The notes beneath the pieces are model-generated. The model saw only the letters and a program-made list of their open reading frames with translations. It made no database searches and was not told where the DNA came from. The translations under genes and the position numbers were made by a program. From contig NZ_RHHR01000047.1 in assembly GCF_003710915.1 (NCBI RefSeq), positions 1 through 42,075 of the forward strand: a DNA stretch of 42,075 nucleotides. Reading direction: 5' to 3'. This document shows, piece after piece, positions 8,027 through 16,969 of this stretch. Numbering within the stretch: position 1 is the stretch's first letter; every line of letters starts with the position of its first letter. The stretch is from Brevibacillus invocatus (GTDB lineage: Bacteria; Bacillota; Bacilli; Brevibacillales; Brevibacillaceae).

Positions 8027-8551
8027 ATGGGCGTACAGGTTTCACTAATCGAGCCAACAGAAGCGTTGCAAGACGAATATCTTCCATTCTACCAGGAGTG
8101 GAAAAATAGTGGCGAGCCAATGGTTCCGTATGTGATTGGCAAAGATCCTACTGATTTTGCCAAAATGGTGAGAGAGTTGGAAGAGGAAGGATCAGGGAAG
8201 AATCTCCCTGAAGGATGGGTGCCGGCATCGACGTACTGGTTGGTGACCGATCAGAACAGAATCGTGGGAGCGGTGAACATTCGCCATCGTCTGACGGAGG
8301 GGTTGTTACAGTCGGGTGGCCATATCGGTTACGGAATCCGCCCATCGGATCGCAGGAAGGGCTACGCCACGCAAATCCTGGCGCTTTCTCTGGAAAAGGC
8401 AAAGGAGCTGGGGATCCAAACAGCGCTGGTCGTGTGCGATGCGAGCAATATAGGCTCGGAAAAAACGATTGTCAAAAATGGCGGGGTACCGGATTCGGAC
8501 TTTGTGGAGGAAGACGGGAACGTCGTGAAGCGATATTGGATTGCGTTGTGA
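8027..8551 (+). CDS. GNAT family N-acetyltransferase
   Basis: A 174-residue protein. The acetyl-CoA binding motif A is seen as GYGIRPSDRRKGYATQILAL (about residues 104-123), preceded by the beta strand of RIVGAVNIRHRL. It is followed by AKELGIQTALVVCDASNIGSEKTIVKNGG, typical of YjdJ/Acetyltransf_3-like members that modify small amines or protein N-termini. The substrate is unknown. ATG 8027 is chosen for its GGAGG site 6 bases upstream. It is followed after 14 bases by a membrane-anchored coiled-coil gene on the same transcript. Confidence 0.85.
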   Translation: MGVQVSLIEPTEALQDEYLPFYQEWKNSGEPMVPYVIGKDPTDFAKMVRELEEEGSGKNLPEGWVPASTYWLVTDQNRIVGAVNIRHRLTEGLLQSGGHIGYGIRPSDRRKGYATQILALSLEKAKELGIQTALVVCDASNIGSEKTIVKNGGVPDSDFVEEDGNVVKRYWIAL

Positions 8552-8565
8552 AATGAGGGGCTGAC

Positions 8566-9594
8566 ATGAAAAAGAACAAACTCGTGATAATCCTGCTCGC
8601 GCTGGTGATCATAGCTGCACTCGGCTACATTGGCTTTCGTGCGCTAGACTCTGTGGATTTGGCGGAAGGCTACTTGTACGAAGAGGAAAATCTGTTGCTC
8701 TATGCCAAGGTGACGAACGCAGAGAAGATTGCTGTTGATGTAACGGAATGGAAAGTAGAGAGCGAGCAAGGAATACCAGTTTTGAGAAACAGGCAGGAAG
8801 CGTACGGGGGCCGTATCGAAGATGAGAAACTGGTGCTTCAGCAGGATGCGGAAAAGACATGGAGCGCTACATTTACAAAGGATGAGCTGGTCTTTATCGA
8901 TCCTGTAAGCGATGCAGTGACAGCCGAAGCCAGATGGAAGGCAGCCACGCTGGCGACCTATGAGGCCAAGCAAAAAGCGTTGGATGAGAGAATCCGGCAA
9001 GAGGCAGAGAAAAAGAAAAAAGAGAAGGCACTCGAGGAAGAAAGAGTGCAGTTGGCCAAAAAACTGGATCAACTCAAGCGCTTGAAGGCTGATCTGCTGG
9101 AAAATACCAATTACCTGAATGAATCACAGTTTTCCGATGAGACTAGTGTGTCCCAGAGCCACATGGAGCAGATGCAGGGGTTGTTGGAGGAAGTCAAAAG
9201 CTATGCATCCTCGCCAAGCCTTCATCGGGTGGAGTTCGAGGTGATGGGGGCGACCGTGGAAAGTATGAGTGTGTTAAGAGACGGCGTCCGCATCCTCGAA
9301 GAAAATATCGATCGTAAAAAGAAAGCCATGACAAATCTGATCGAGATTCTGGAATCAGATCTAGCCGATTTGGAAAAGACGTGGGAAGCGGTAAAAGAAG
9401 AAGTCCAAGATGCCGAAAACCAATTAAAGGAATTGGAAACCGTGAAAGCAGCGACCACGCAAGCCCTTGCTCAAGCGGAGGAACGGATCGTTGCGAGTGA
9501 AAAAGAGCTCTCCGCTGCCGAGAAAAAGGCAGATGAGCTTCTCAGACAAGCACAGGGTCTGGTGAACCAAACGAAGGAAAAGCATAAATTCTAA
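8566..9594 (+). CDS. Membrane-anchored coiled-coil protein, unknown function
   Basis: A 342-residue protein. Residues 6-27 form an N-terminal signal anchor (LVIILLALVIIAALGYIGF). Residues about 30-125 form a compact soluble region. Residues about 130-180 and 240-340 are long Lys/Glu-rich coiled coils. Most of the chain should lie outside the membrane. GAGGGG lies 6 bases before ATG 8566. It follows the acetyltransferase gene by 14 bases and ends in a terminator. No family name can be given. Confidence 0.65.
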   Translation: MKKNKLVIILLALVIIAALGYIGFRALDSVDLAEGYLYEEENLLLYAKVTNAEKIAVDVTEWKVESEQGIPVLRNRQEAYGGRIEDEKLVLQQDAEKTWSATFTKDELVFIDPVSDAVTAEARWKAATLATYEAKQKALDERIRQEAEKKKKEKALEEERVQLAKKLDQLKRLKADLLENTNYLNESQFSDETSVSQSHMEQMQGLLEEVKSYASSPSLHRVEFEVMGATVESMSVLRDGVRILEENIDRKKKAMTNLIEILESDLADLEKTWEAVKEEVQDAENQLKELETVKAATTQALAQAEERIVASEKELSAAEKKADELLRQAQGLVNQTKEKHKF

Positions 9595-9612
9595 ACAAGG
9601 ACTAACTTGAAG

Positions 9613-9643
9613 CCTCCCTTTTCCGAGAAAAGAGGGGGTTTTT
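9613..9643 (+). terminator. Rho-independent terminator
   Basis: A stem of CCTCCCTTTTC with GAAAAGAGGGGG, followed by five T residues, after the coiled-coil gene. Confidence 0.85.
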
Positions 9644-9741
9644 CGTTTCCAAGTGCGAGATACTGGTTTTCATACACGAGTATATGTATTATTCTTATAG
9701 AAATACTACGTGTTTGAATGGTCTCTCAAGGAGGTTGCACC

Positions 9742-10656
9742 ATGCGTGTTTATCAAAATATAACAGAGCTGATTGGAAATACACCTTTGGTCAGGCTGAA
9801 TCGACTGGTTCCGGAGGGGGCGGCTGATGTCTATGTCAAGCTGGAGTATTTTAACCCTTCGAGAAGCGTAAAGGACAGAGCAGCCTACAATTTGATTCAT
9901 ACCGCTGAAGAAGCGGGGCTGATTCAGCCTGGTGATACGATTATTGAACCGACGAGCGGAAACACGGGGATCGGTCTGGCGATGAACGCTGCTGCCAAAG
10001 GATACCAGGCTATTCTGGTCATGCCAGACAACATGTCCAAGGAAAGGATCAATCTGCTCAAAGCCTATGGGGCAAAAGTCGTCCTCACACCGAGTGAGCT
10101 GCGGATGCCTGGTGCGATTGCAAAAGCCGTTGAACTGCAAAAGGAGATTCCCAGAAGCTTTATTCCACAGCAGTTTGAAAACAAGGCCAATCCCGATATT
10201 CATCGAACCACGACCGCGAAAGAGATTTTTGAGCAGATGGATGGGAAGCTGGACGCTTTTGTTGCGACTGCCGGAACGGGAGGAACCATTACCGGTACGG
10301 GTGAAACTTTGCGGGAGCAGCTCCCAGAACTCTATATTGCGGTTGTGGAACCCAAAGGCTCTCCTGTCCTGTCTGGAGGAAAGCCTGGTCCACACAAGCT
10401 GGTAGGAACGAGTCCAGGCTTCATTCCGCCGATTCTGAATACGAGCATCTACAACGAGATCATGCAAATTGCAGACGAGGAAGCATTGCAAACCATGAGA
10501 AACCTGGCAGCGCTGGAAGGGATACTGGTCGGTCCTTCCTCGGGTGCGTCTGTCTATGCGGCTCTAGAGGTTGCCAAGCGTTTGGGTGCAGGCAAGCGCG
10601 TCGTATGTATTGCCCCTGATACGGGTGAGCGCTACCTGAGCATGAAACTCTTTTAA
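9742..10656 (+). CDS. cysK: Cysteine synthase (O-acetylserine sulfhydrylase)
   Basis: A 304-residue PLP enzyme that converts O-acetylserine and sulfide to cysteine. The PLP lysine is in SRSVKDRAA (K44). The substrate loop PTSGNTGIGLA and the phosphate-binding GTGGTITGTG follow in the normal order, and PSSGASVYAAL near the C-terminus is also typical. The PSRSVKDR motif differs from PSGSVKDR in the housekeeping enzyme, so a YtkP-type paralogue or related beta-replacement enzyme is possible. ATG 9742 has AAGGAGG 7 bases upstream. It is a single gene with its own terminator, and no T-box or S-box leader was found. Confidence 0.85.
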   Translation: MRVYQNITELIGNTPLVRLNRLVPEGAADVYVKLEYFNPSRSVKDRAAYNLIHTAEEAGLIQPGDTIIEPTSGNTGIGLAMNAAAKGYQAILVMPDNMSKERINLLKAYGAKVVLTPSELRMPGAIAKAVELQKEIPRSFIPQQFENKANPDIHRTTTAKEIFEQMDGKLDAFVATAGTGGTITGTGETLREQLPELYIAVVEPKGSPVLSGGKPGPHKLVGTSPGFIPPILNTSIYNEIMQIADEEALQTMRNLAALEGILVGPSSGASVYAALEVAKRLGAGKRVVCIAPDTGERYLSMKLF

Positions 10657-10670
10657 GCACTGCTAGACTG

Positions 10671-10708
10671 AAGCAAACCTATCCGAATGATAGGTTTGCT
10701 TTTTTTTC
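10671..10708 (+). terminator. Strong terminator after the cysteine synthase gene
   Basis: A 13-base-pair perfect stem (AAGCAAACCTATC with its complement), a 5-base loop and eight T residues. Confidence 0.9.
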
Positions 10709-10961
10709 TTTCAAATATACTTCTCTTGGCAGCTAGAAGACGTTGATCCTGCGAAAACGTTCCTGCATCCATAGTAGGTTTTTTTCTTTGGTTTGCGACA
10801 AATGCTGACAGGCTTTTCTGGGTCTTTAGACTGGATTTCTTGGTTGATTCGATCAAGGAATTGGAAAAATCTAGATCAATTCTCAGAAAGCGATAAAAAA
10901 TCCCTCCAACGTAATGACTGATTTGACGGCAAGGAAGCGAATTTTTGTCGAATAAAAAAAT

Positions 10962-10990
10962 TTGGTTACAAAACGATGACGTGCAATAAT
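10962..10990 (+). promoter_or_regulatory. Probable promoter of the M6 protease gene
   Basis: TTGGTT and AATAAT are separated by 17 bases, with an extended -10 TG just upstream (TGCAATAAT). The start codon lies about 80 bases downstream. The preceding 250 bases (10710-10960) hold no gene and no further signal that I can support. Confidence 0.5.
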
Positions 10991-11068
10991 TGGGAATAGT
11001 CGGAACTCTATCTTTCCAAAATCTCTCACACTCCGACAATTCCATAGAAATAGAAGAGGGTGAACGTT

Positions 11069-13330
11069 GTGAAGAAGGGCAAAAAGATTTTACCCATCCT
11101 ATTTTCCTCTTCGTTGGTGTTTGGCACCTTCATGGCTGTGCCTGCAACAGGCTTGGCGGCCAAATCGAAAGAGGAGAAGAACTCCCTGCATGTGGACTTG
11201 TCCACGATCAACCTGGAGCGTCTGACCAATGCCTTGATCGATCGAGGGGTCATTGACGAGGATGCAGACCAGGAGGAAATCGACGAAGCGATTCGGGATT
11301 ATTTGAAGGATCGCAAAGTTCCGCACGGGATTGATGAATCGACCTCTTTCGGGAAAAAAGCAAGCAAGTCTCAGCAAGCAGCCGTCTCCAAAGCAGCCAA
11401 TAAGATTTCCAAGCTAAAAGATGAGAAAAAGTTTAGCGCATCTGGAAAAATACATAAGGACAACATCGTGGTAGCTCTGATCGAATTCCCTGATCGCGAG
11501 CACAACAATGTGCCAAAGAAAAGCGACTCGCTGTGGACCAAAGACTTCAACGAAAAGCATTATGAAAAAATGCTCTTCGACCGCAAAGGCTACAGAACGC
11601 CTGAAGGCACCAGCATGACGACAATGGCGAAATTCTACTATGATCAATCAGGACAAACCTGGCAGGTAGATGGCGTCGTGACACCGTGGCTGGTAGCGGA
11701 AAAAGGCTACGAGTATTACGGCGGCAATGACAGCAGCGGGAATGACGCCAATCCTCGCGATCTGGTGAAGGAAACGCTGGAAGCCGTTGGTGAAGCGATT
11801 GCCGGAAAAGAAGATCTCTATGACCAGCGTGATCCGTATGACCTGGATGGCGACGGAGACCTGATGGAGCCGGATGGCATGCTGGATAACCTGATGCTTG
11901 TACACGCAGGTATCGGAGAAGAAACGGGTGAAGATGATGATGCGATCTGGTCGCATCGCTGGACGGTAGGCAGACCGGTTGATATTCCGGGAACCAGTCT
12001 GAAGGCCTACGACTACATGATTCAGCCGGAAGATGGAGCGCCTGGCGTTTTTGCCCATGAGTACGGTCACAATCTTGGATTGCCTGACTTGTACGATACG
12101 ACCAGGCAAGGACATGACTCCCCAGTCGGTGCTTGGTCCTTGATGTCGTCGGGAAGTCATACAGGCAAGATCTTCCAGACGCAACCAACCGGGTTTGATC
12201 CTTGGTCCAAAATGATGCTGCAACAGATGTACGGTGGAAAATGGATCAAGCCGGCTGTCTATGATCACAAAGACCTGAAGGGTGCAAAGCGTAGCGTCAA
12301 ATTGGTGGATGCTAGCAGCATCGGCCCAAATAGCAAAGTGATCAAAATCAATATGCCGGAAGTCGAAAAGAAACCACCGATCCAGCCAAAAGACGGCGAC
12401 TATGCGTATTTCTCGGATGAGGGCGACGATCTGAATACCAAAATGGTATCGGAAGTCATCGATCTGACCGGAGCAAGCAGAGCGTCCATGAGCTTTGATT
12501 CATGGCGTTCGATTGAGGAAGGGTACGATTATTTGTACGTCCATGTCATCGACGCAGACACAGGGGATCGCGAGGAAGTCGCCGCCTTTGACGATGTGAC
12601 CAAAGGCTGGGACAGGGAAGAAATCAGCCTGAATGAGTTTGCAGGCAAGAATATTCAGGTAGAGTTCAATTACGTGACAGATGGTGGTCTGGCGATGGAG
12701 GGCTTCTATCTGGATAACTTCGAAGTCGAAGCAGATGGCGAAGTGATCTTTGAGGATGACGCGGAGGGCGACCTGAAATTTGAACTGGATGGCTTCGTCC
12801 ACTTTGATGGGGAAGGCAAAATGTACGATGCCTACTATCTCGTCGAGATTCGCTCCCATAAAGGCGTAGATGCAGGCCTGGAATTCTTCCGACGTAAAGA
12901 CACGTTCTTCAGCTATGACCCAGGCATGGTCATCTGGTACTACGATGGCCGTTACGGAAAAACACAAGACAATAACACCAGCCAACATCCAGGCTACGGA
13001 ATGCTGGGAGTAGTAGATGCCCATCAGGAGGTTCGCTACTGGAACAATGATGAAGACAACAAGGATGCGATTGCGGATTCTCGTTATCAGGTAAACGATG
13101 CTGCGTTCAGTCCGAACAAAACCTCGGGAATGAAGCTGGATTACATTTTTGGCACGATGAATTACGAGCCGTTGAAGGGAATTACCATCTTCAACGACAA
13201 GGATGACTACCGGATGAAAGAAGTCCCTGAGATCGGAAAAATCCTGCCGAAGATCGGTCTGCAAATCAGACTGAAAAAAGTAGAGAAAGATTTTAGCGGC
13301 GGTACGATTGAAATCTCCGTCAAGAAATAA
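11069..13330 (+). CDS. ina: Secreted M6 metalloprotease, immune inhibitor A type
   Basis: A 753-residue secreted zinc protease. Residues 1-27 are a signal peptide (basic start, hydrophobic core, Ala-rich cleavage site). A charged propeptide follows, then the M6 catalytic domain with the zinc motif HEYGHNLGLPD (H330, E331, H334). A calcium-like DLDGDGDLMEPDG loop precedes it, and a large C-terminal beta region lies downstream. Immune inhibitor A enzymes degrade antibacterial host proteins. The GTG at 11069 has AGAGGG 8 bases upstream and is preferred over the GTG at 11060, which overlaps that site. It is a single gene between its own promoter and terminator. The symbol follows B. thuringiensis usage. 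Confidence 0.93.
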   Translation: MKKGKKILPILFSSSLVFGTFMAVPATGLAAKSKEEKNSLHVDLSTINLERLTNALIDRGVIDEDADQEEIDEAIRDYLKDRKVPHGIDESTSFGKKASKSQQAAVSKAANKISKLKDEKKFSASGKIHKDNIVVALIEFPDREHNNVPKKSDSLWTKDFNEKHYEKMLFDRKGYRTPEGTSMTTMAKFYYDQSGQTWQVDGVVTPWLVAEKGYEYYGGNDSSGNDANPRDLVKETLEAVGEAIAGKEDLYDQRDPYDLDGDGDLMEPDGMLDNLMLVHAGIGEETGEDDDAIWSHRWTVGRPVDIPGTSLKAYDYMIQPEDGAPGVFAHEYGHNLGLPDLYDTTRQGHDSPVGAWSLMSSGSHTGKIFQTQPTGFDPWSKMMLQQMYGGKWIKPAVYDHKDLKGAKRSVKLVDASSIGPNSKVIKINMPEVEKKPPIQPKDGDYAYFSDEGDDLNTKMVSEVIDLTGASRASMSFDSWRSIEEGYDYLYVHVIDADTGDREEVAAFDDVTKGWDREEISLNEFAGKNIQVEFNYVTDGGLAMEGFYLDNFEVEADGEVIFEDDAEGDLKFELDGFVHFDGEGKMYDAYYLVEIRSHKGVDAGLEFFRRKDTFFSYDPGMVIWYYDGRYGKTQDNNTSQHPGYGMLGVVDAHQEVRYWNNDEDNKDAIADSRYQVNDAAFSPNKTSGMKLDYIFGTMNYEPLKGITIFNDKDDYRMKEVPEIGKILPKIGLQIRLKKVEKDFSGGTIEISVKK

Positions 13331-13343
13331 GCGTGCAAGTTCA

Positions 13344-13386
13344 AACAGGTTGCGCAGACCAAGTTCTGCGCAGCCTGTTTTTTGTT
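13344..13386 (+). terminator. Strong terminator after the M6 protease gene
   Basis: A 15-base stem (AACAGGTTGCGCAGA with an almost perfect complement) followed by a T run, 14 bases after the stop codon. Confidence 0.9.
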
Positions 13387-13432
13387 TTAGGTCTAAGCAG
13401 GGTTTGTCTGAAATAGGTTATAGCAATGAATA

Positions 13433-13526
13433 GAAGCTGCCCTCAGCAAGGAAGGAAATGCAGACAACCTGTGAAACAGCCTGAATACAGCAAAGAAAGC
13501 TGCCCGGTAGCAAGGAGGGATGTTGG
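13433..13526 (+). promoter_or_regulatory. fix leader with duplicated initiation region and 8-codon frame
   Basis: Two similar segments, at about 13435-13460 and 13498-13522, both read AAGCTGCCC, two or three variable bases, then AGCAAGGA and a purine-rich stretch ending in ATG. The second carries the fixA ribosome binding site. The first would initiate an 8-codon frame (MQTTCETA, 13458-13484). This may be a simple duplication or a leader-peptide arrangement controlling the fix operon. Confidence 0.4.
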
Positions 13527-14357
13527 ATGTTGCACATTGTTGCTTGTATCAAACAGGTGCCCGACACCAAGATCATCAAGATGAACCCCAAAACCAATAC
13601 AATGGACCGTGCCAGTGCGCCAGCGATTCTCAACCCCTATGACGCGCATGCAGTGGAAGAAGCGGTTCGGCTGAAGCAGCGGTATGGCGGTGTGGTCTCT
13701 GTGGTTACGATGGGACCCCCGCCCGCTGTCAAAGCCATTCGCAAATGCGTCGAGATCGGGGCAGACGCGGGATATTTGGTCACGGATCGTGCTTTTGCAG
13801 GTGCAGATACGCTCGCTACGAGCTATGCATTGACCAAGGCGATTGAAAAAATCAGTGAAACACAGCCGGTTGACCTCGTCATCTGCGGCAAAATGACGAT
13901 TGATGGGGATACAGGGCAGGTCGGCCCCGGGATTGCCAGACGCCTCGATATTCCCCCGCTCACCAATGTGAATAAAGTGGTAGAAGTGAATCGGGAGCAA
14001 GGCTATGTGATCGTCCACCGAAAGCTGGAGGATGGCTATGAAGTGATCCAGTCTACGTTGCCTTGCCTGTTTTCCGTGGAAAAAGAAATCAATGAGGTAC
14101 CGTACTCCCCTTTGCCCAACATGCTCCGTGCAGCCCGCTATCAGCCTGTGATCTGGGCGGTCAACGACTTGGGAGATATCGATCGCACGCTTTTGGGCCT
14201 GAAAGGATCGCCGACGATTGTTGCAAAAGTCTGGCCTCCGGAGAAGCCGAAAGGTGGAGAAAGACTGGAGGGGACTTCCAATGAGCAGGTGTCCAGACTA
14301 ATGGAGGTCTTGTCGGAGAAACGAGCGTTGTTCCGGGTGAAGGAGGAGCAGGTATGA
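13527..14357 (+). CDS. fixA: Electron transfer flavoprotein beta subunit, FixA
   Basis: A 276-residue FixA/EtfB protein. Together with FixB it forms a flavoprotein dimer that in FixABCX oxidises NADH and splits the electrons between quinone and ferredoxin. Visible marks are HIVACIKQVPDT at the start, NPYDAHAVEEAVRL, and the nucleotide-binding GKMTIDGDTGQVGPGIAR. The C-terminal segment extends past a normal EtfB by a charged tail. ATG 13527 has GGAGGG 7 bases upstream. The stop overlaps the fixB start (ATGA), implying coupled translation. The genetic context (fixBCX) favours FixA over housekeeping EtfB. Confidence 0.92.
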   Translation: MLHIVACIKQVPDTKIIKMNPKTNTMDRASAPAILNPYDAHAVEEAVRLKQRYGGVVSVVTMGPPPAVKAIRKCVEIGADAGYLVTDRAFAGADTLATSYALTKAIEKISETQPVDLVICGKMTIDGDTGQVGPGIARRLDIPPLTNVNKVVEVNREQGYVIVHRKLEDGYEVIQSTLPCLFSVEKEINEVPYSPLPNMLRAARYQPVIWAVNDLGDIDRTLLGLKGSPTIVAKVWPPEKPKGGERLEGTSNEQVSRLMEVLSEKRALFRVKEEQV

Positions 14358-15376
14358 ATTTGGATGAATACTGTGGTGTGTGGGTTTTTCTGGAAGTTTC
14401 TGGTGACCGGATAGCGCCTGTCTCCCTGGAGCTTCTGGGAGCAGGTCGACAGATGGCTGACAAGCGGGGAGTTCCGCTTGCAGGTCTGCTGATTGGCGAA
14501 GGAGTAGAAGAACTGGCACAGAGCGTGTTTCCTTATGGGGCAGACGAAGTGTATCTCTACGATGACGCCATTTTTCGAAATTACCGCACCGAGTCCTATA
14601 TGAGAGCTGTTATCGAATGTGTCGAATTGCACAAGCCGGAGATCATTCTTTACGGAGCGACCTCTACCGGAAAGGATCTTGCAAGCGCTGTCGCAACTGA
14701 CCTGCAGACTGGACTTACCGCCGATACCACCATGCTGGACGTAAATGCGGAGACAGGACTTCTGGAAGCGAGCAGACCTGCTTTTGGCGGGAACATCATG
14801 GCGACGATTCTATGTAAAAAGCATCGACCGCAGATGGCGACCGTTCGCCCCAAAGTCATGAAAGCGCTCCCCCCTGATCCCTCTCGGACCGGTCGAGTCA
14901 TCCGGGAGAAGATAAGCCTGAGAGAAGAAGACATCCGGACGAAGGTGCTGGAGATTGTGCGGGAAACCAAGGAAAAGGTTCGTCTGGACGAAGCCGATGT
15001 GATCGTCGCTGGCGGCAAAGGCTTGGGCAGCAAGGAGGGCTTTGAGCTGATTCGCCGTTTTGCGGACAAGATCGGAGCGACAGTCGGCGCGAGCCGTGAC
15101 GCGGTAGAGGCCGGATGGATCGATCATCACCATCAGGTGGGCCAGACTGGTGTGACTGTGACACCGAAAATCTACTTTGCGATCGGGATTTCTGGTGCGA
15201 TCCAGCACATCGTCGGCATGCAGAACGCCGGGCTGATCATCGCTATCAACAAGGACCCGGATGCGCCTATTTTTCAATCCAGTCACTACGGAATTGTCGG
15301 AGATGCCTTTGAAATCGTGCCGATGCTGATGGAGGCGTTCCAAACCATGCCGGACAAGGAGGTTCAATATGGCTGA
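14354..15376 (+). CDS. fixB: Electron transfer flavoprotein alpha subunit, FixB
   Basis: A 340-residue FixB/EtfA protein. The C-terminal FAD-binding domain is clear: GLGSKEGFELIRRFADKIGA, DHHHQVGQTGVTVTPKIY, AIGISGAIQHIVGM and AINKDPDAPIFQ in order at about residues 220-310. The N-terminal half has the EtfA fold, including YGATSTGKDLASAVA. It partners FixA. The start overlaps the fixA stop and the end overlaps the fixC start by 8 bases, so the order and stoichiometry are built into the operon. Confidence 0.93.
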   Translation: MNLDEYCGVWVFLEVSGDRIAPVSLELLGAGRQMADKRGVPLAGLLIGEGVEELAQSVFPYGADEVYLYDDAIFRNYRTESYMRAVIECVELHKPEIILYGATSTGKDLASAVATDLQTGLTADTTMLDVNAETGLLEASRPAFGGNIMATILCKKHRPQMATVRPKVMKALPPDPSRTGRVIREKISLREEDIRTKVLEIVRETKEKVRLDEADVIVAGGKGLGSKEGFELIRRFADKIGATVGASRDAVEAGWIDHHHQVGQTGVTVTPKIYFAIGISGAIQHIVGMQNAGLIIAINKDPDAPIFQSSHYGIVGDAFEIVPMLMEAFQTMPDKEVQYG

Positions 15377-16664
15377 AAAATTTGATGTCATTATTGTGGG
15401 AGCAGGTCCGGCTGGAACAGCTTGTGCATATACCTTGGCAAAAGCGGGGGCAAACGTCCTGTTGATGGAGCGAGGGGAGTATCCAGGTTCCAAGAACGTG
15501 ATGGGAGGGGTGCTCTACCGCAAGACGATGGAGGACATCATTCCTGGCTTTTACAAAGAAGCTCCCGTGGAGAGGCCGATTGTGGAACAGCGCTTCATGA
15601 TGCTGGATCAGGCATCTGCGCTTTCTTTCAGCTACAAGGGCTTGGAATTTGCCCAAGAGCCGTACAACAACTTTACGGTGCTGCGGGCGAAGTTCGACCA
15701 GTGGTTTGCGGATCAGGCAGTGAAAGCGGGTGCCTTGCTGCTCAATGAGACGGTGGCGCTGGAATGTATCGTCGAGAATGGCAAAGTCGTGGGCATCCGA
15801 ACAGACAGACCGGATGGCGATGTCTATGCGGATGTAGTGGTGCTGGCAGATGGTGTGAACTCGCTCTTGGCAAAATCGCTCGGGTTTCATAAAGAGTTTC
15901 GCCCTGACGAGGTAGCACTTGCCGTCATGGAGGTACTCAAGCTGGATCGGAAAATCATCGAGGATCGCTTCAGTCTGGAGGGCGATCACGGTTGTACAAT
16001 AGAGATTTTTGGGGATTCGACCAAGGGCATTCTCGGAACGGCATGGCTGTACACCAATAAAGACAGTCTCAATATTGGAGTAGGAACGATGCTCTCCGGT
16101 CTGATCAAACAGAAGATCAAGCCGTACGATCTGCTGGACTACGTCAAGAATCATCCGATGATTCGCCCTTATATCCAGGGCTGCGAGCAGCAGGAATACT
16201 TAGCGCATCTGATCCCGGAAGGCGGCTACAAATCCATGCCAAAAGTTGTCGGCAACGGGGTCATCGTAGTGGGAGACGCCGCACAGCTCGTCAACGCCAT
16301 TCACCGGGAAGGCTCCAACATGGCGATGGCCTCGGGTGTCATGGCCGCAGAGACGATTCTGCAAGCCCAAGAGGCAGGGGACTTTTCGGAGAAAATGCTC
16401 GACGCCTATCGGATCAAGCTTCTCGACAGCTTCGTCGGTCAGGATCTGAAGAAATACAAGGATGCGACCCATCACTTTGAGAAATTCCCGCAATACTTTG
16501 AGCAGTATATTCCCATGATGAACAGAGCGGCGAGCCAGATGTTTACCGTTGATGGCCATTCCAAATGGGATAAACAGAAAAAAGTATGGCGAGATATGGG
16601 ATCAGCCAAAGAAAAGTGGAAAATGGCCCGCGATCTGATGAACGCATGGAGGGTGATGAAGTAA
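15369..16664 (+). CDS. fixC: FixC flavoprotein (ETF-quinone oxidoreductase-like)
   Basis: A 431-residue flavoprotein of the FixC/ETF-ubiquinone oxidoreductase family that should pass electrons from FixAB to the quinone pool. FAD binding is seen in DVIIVGAGPAGTACAYTLAK at residues 5-24, followed by the acidic end of the second strand (LLMERGE) and, near residue 300, GVIVVGDAAQLVNAIHREG. Bacterial FixC lacks the fused iron-sulfur domain, which FixX supplies as a separate subunit, and this protein has the expected shorter length. ATG 15369 has AAGGAGG 6 bases upstream. The stop overlaps the fixX start. Confidence 0.92.
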   Translation: MAEKFDVIIVGAGPAGTACAYTLAKAGANVLLMERGEYPGSKNVMGGVLYRKTMEDIIPGFYKEAPVERPIVEQRFMMLDQASALSFSYKGLEFAQEPYNNFTVLRAKFDQWFADQAVKAGALLLNETVALECIVENGKVVGIRTDRPDGDVYADVVVLADGVNSLLAKSLGFHKEFRPDEVALAVMEVLKLDRKIIEDRFSLEGDHGCTIEIFGDSTKGILGTAWLYTNKDSLNIGVGTMLSGLIKQKIKPYDLLDYVKNHPMIRPYIQGCEQQEYLAHLIPEGGYKSMPKVVGNGVIVVGDAAQLVNAIHREGSNMAMASGVMAAETILQAQEAGDFSEKMLDAYRIKLLDSFVGQDLKKYKDATHHFEKFPQYFEQYIPMMNRAASQMFTVDGHSKWDKQKKVWRDMGSAKEKWKMARDLMNAWRVMK

Positions 16665-16960
16665 TGGCAGACATACCCAAAGGGCAGTCCATCGAGGAAA
16701 AACAATATTTAGTCAGGTTTAAGGCAGATACGCAGTCACATCTGCATGTGATGGATGCCGACATCTGTGCTACACGTTGTCCCGACAAGCTATGTACGAT
16801 ATTTTGTCCTGCCGAAGTATACAAGTGGGAAGAGGTGCGGATGCATGTCGGATATGAAGGGTGTCACGAATGCGGAAGCTGCCGCATCGGCTGTCCCTAT
16901 GAAAACATCAAGTGGGAGTATCCGAAAGGCGGACATGGCATTATCTTTAGACTCGGGTAA
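16664..16960 (+). CDS. fixX: FixX ferredoxin-like protein
   Basis: A 98-residue FixX protein. Two cysteine clusters are seen: C-P-D-K-L-C-T-I-F-C-P at the end of the first half, and CHECGSCRIGCP near residue 68. The latter is a complete 4Fe-4S ferredoxin motif. It is the iron-sulfur partner of FixC. ATG 16664 shares one base with the fixC stop codon and is preceded by GGAGGGTG. The length and the C-terminal block around GGHGIIFRLG are typical for FixX. Confidence 0.93.
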   Translation: MADIPKGQSIEEKQYLVRFKADTQSHLHVMDADICATRCPDKLCTIFCPAEVYKWEEVRMHVGYEGCHECGSCRIGCPYENIKWEYPKGGHGIIFRLG

Positions 16961-16969
16961 CGGGTGGCG

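Noticed and set aside
9630..9741. Possible S-box or T-box leader before the cysteine synthase gene
   Set aside because: The leader is too short, and none of the required conserved motifs or long stems is present.
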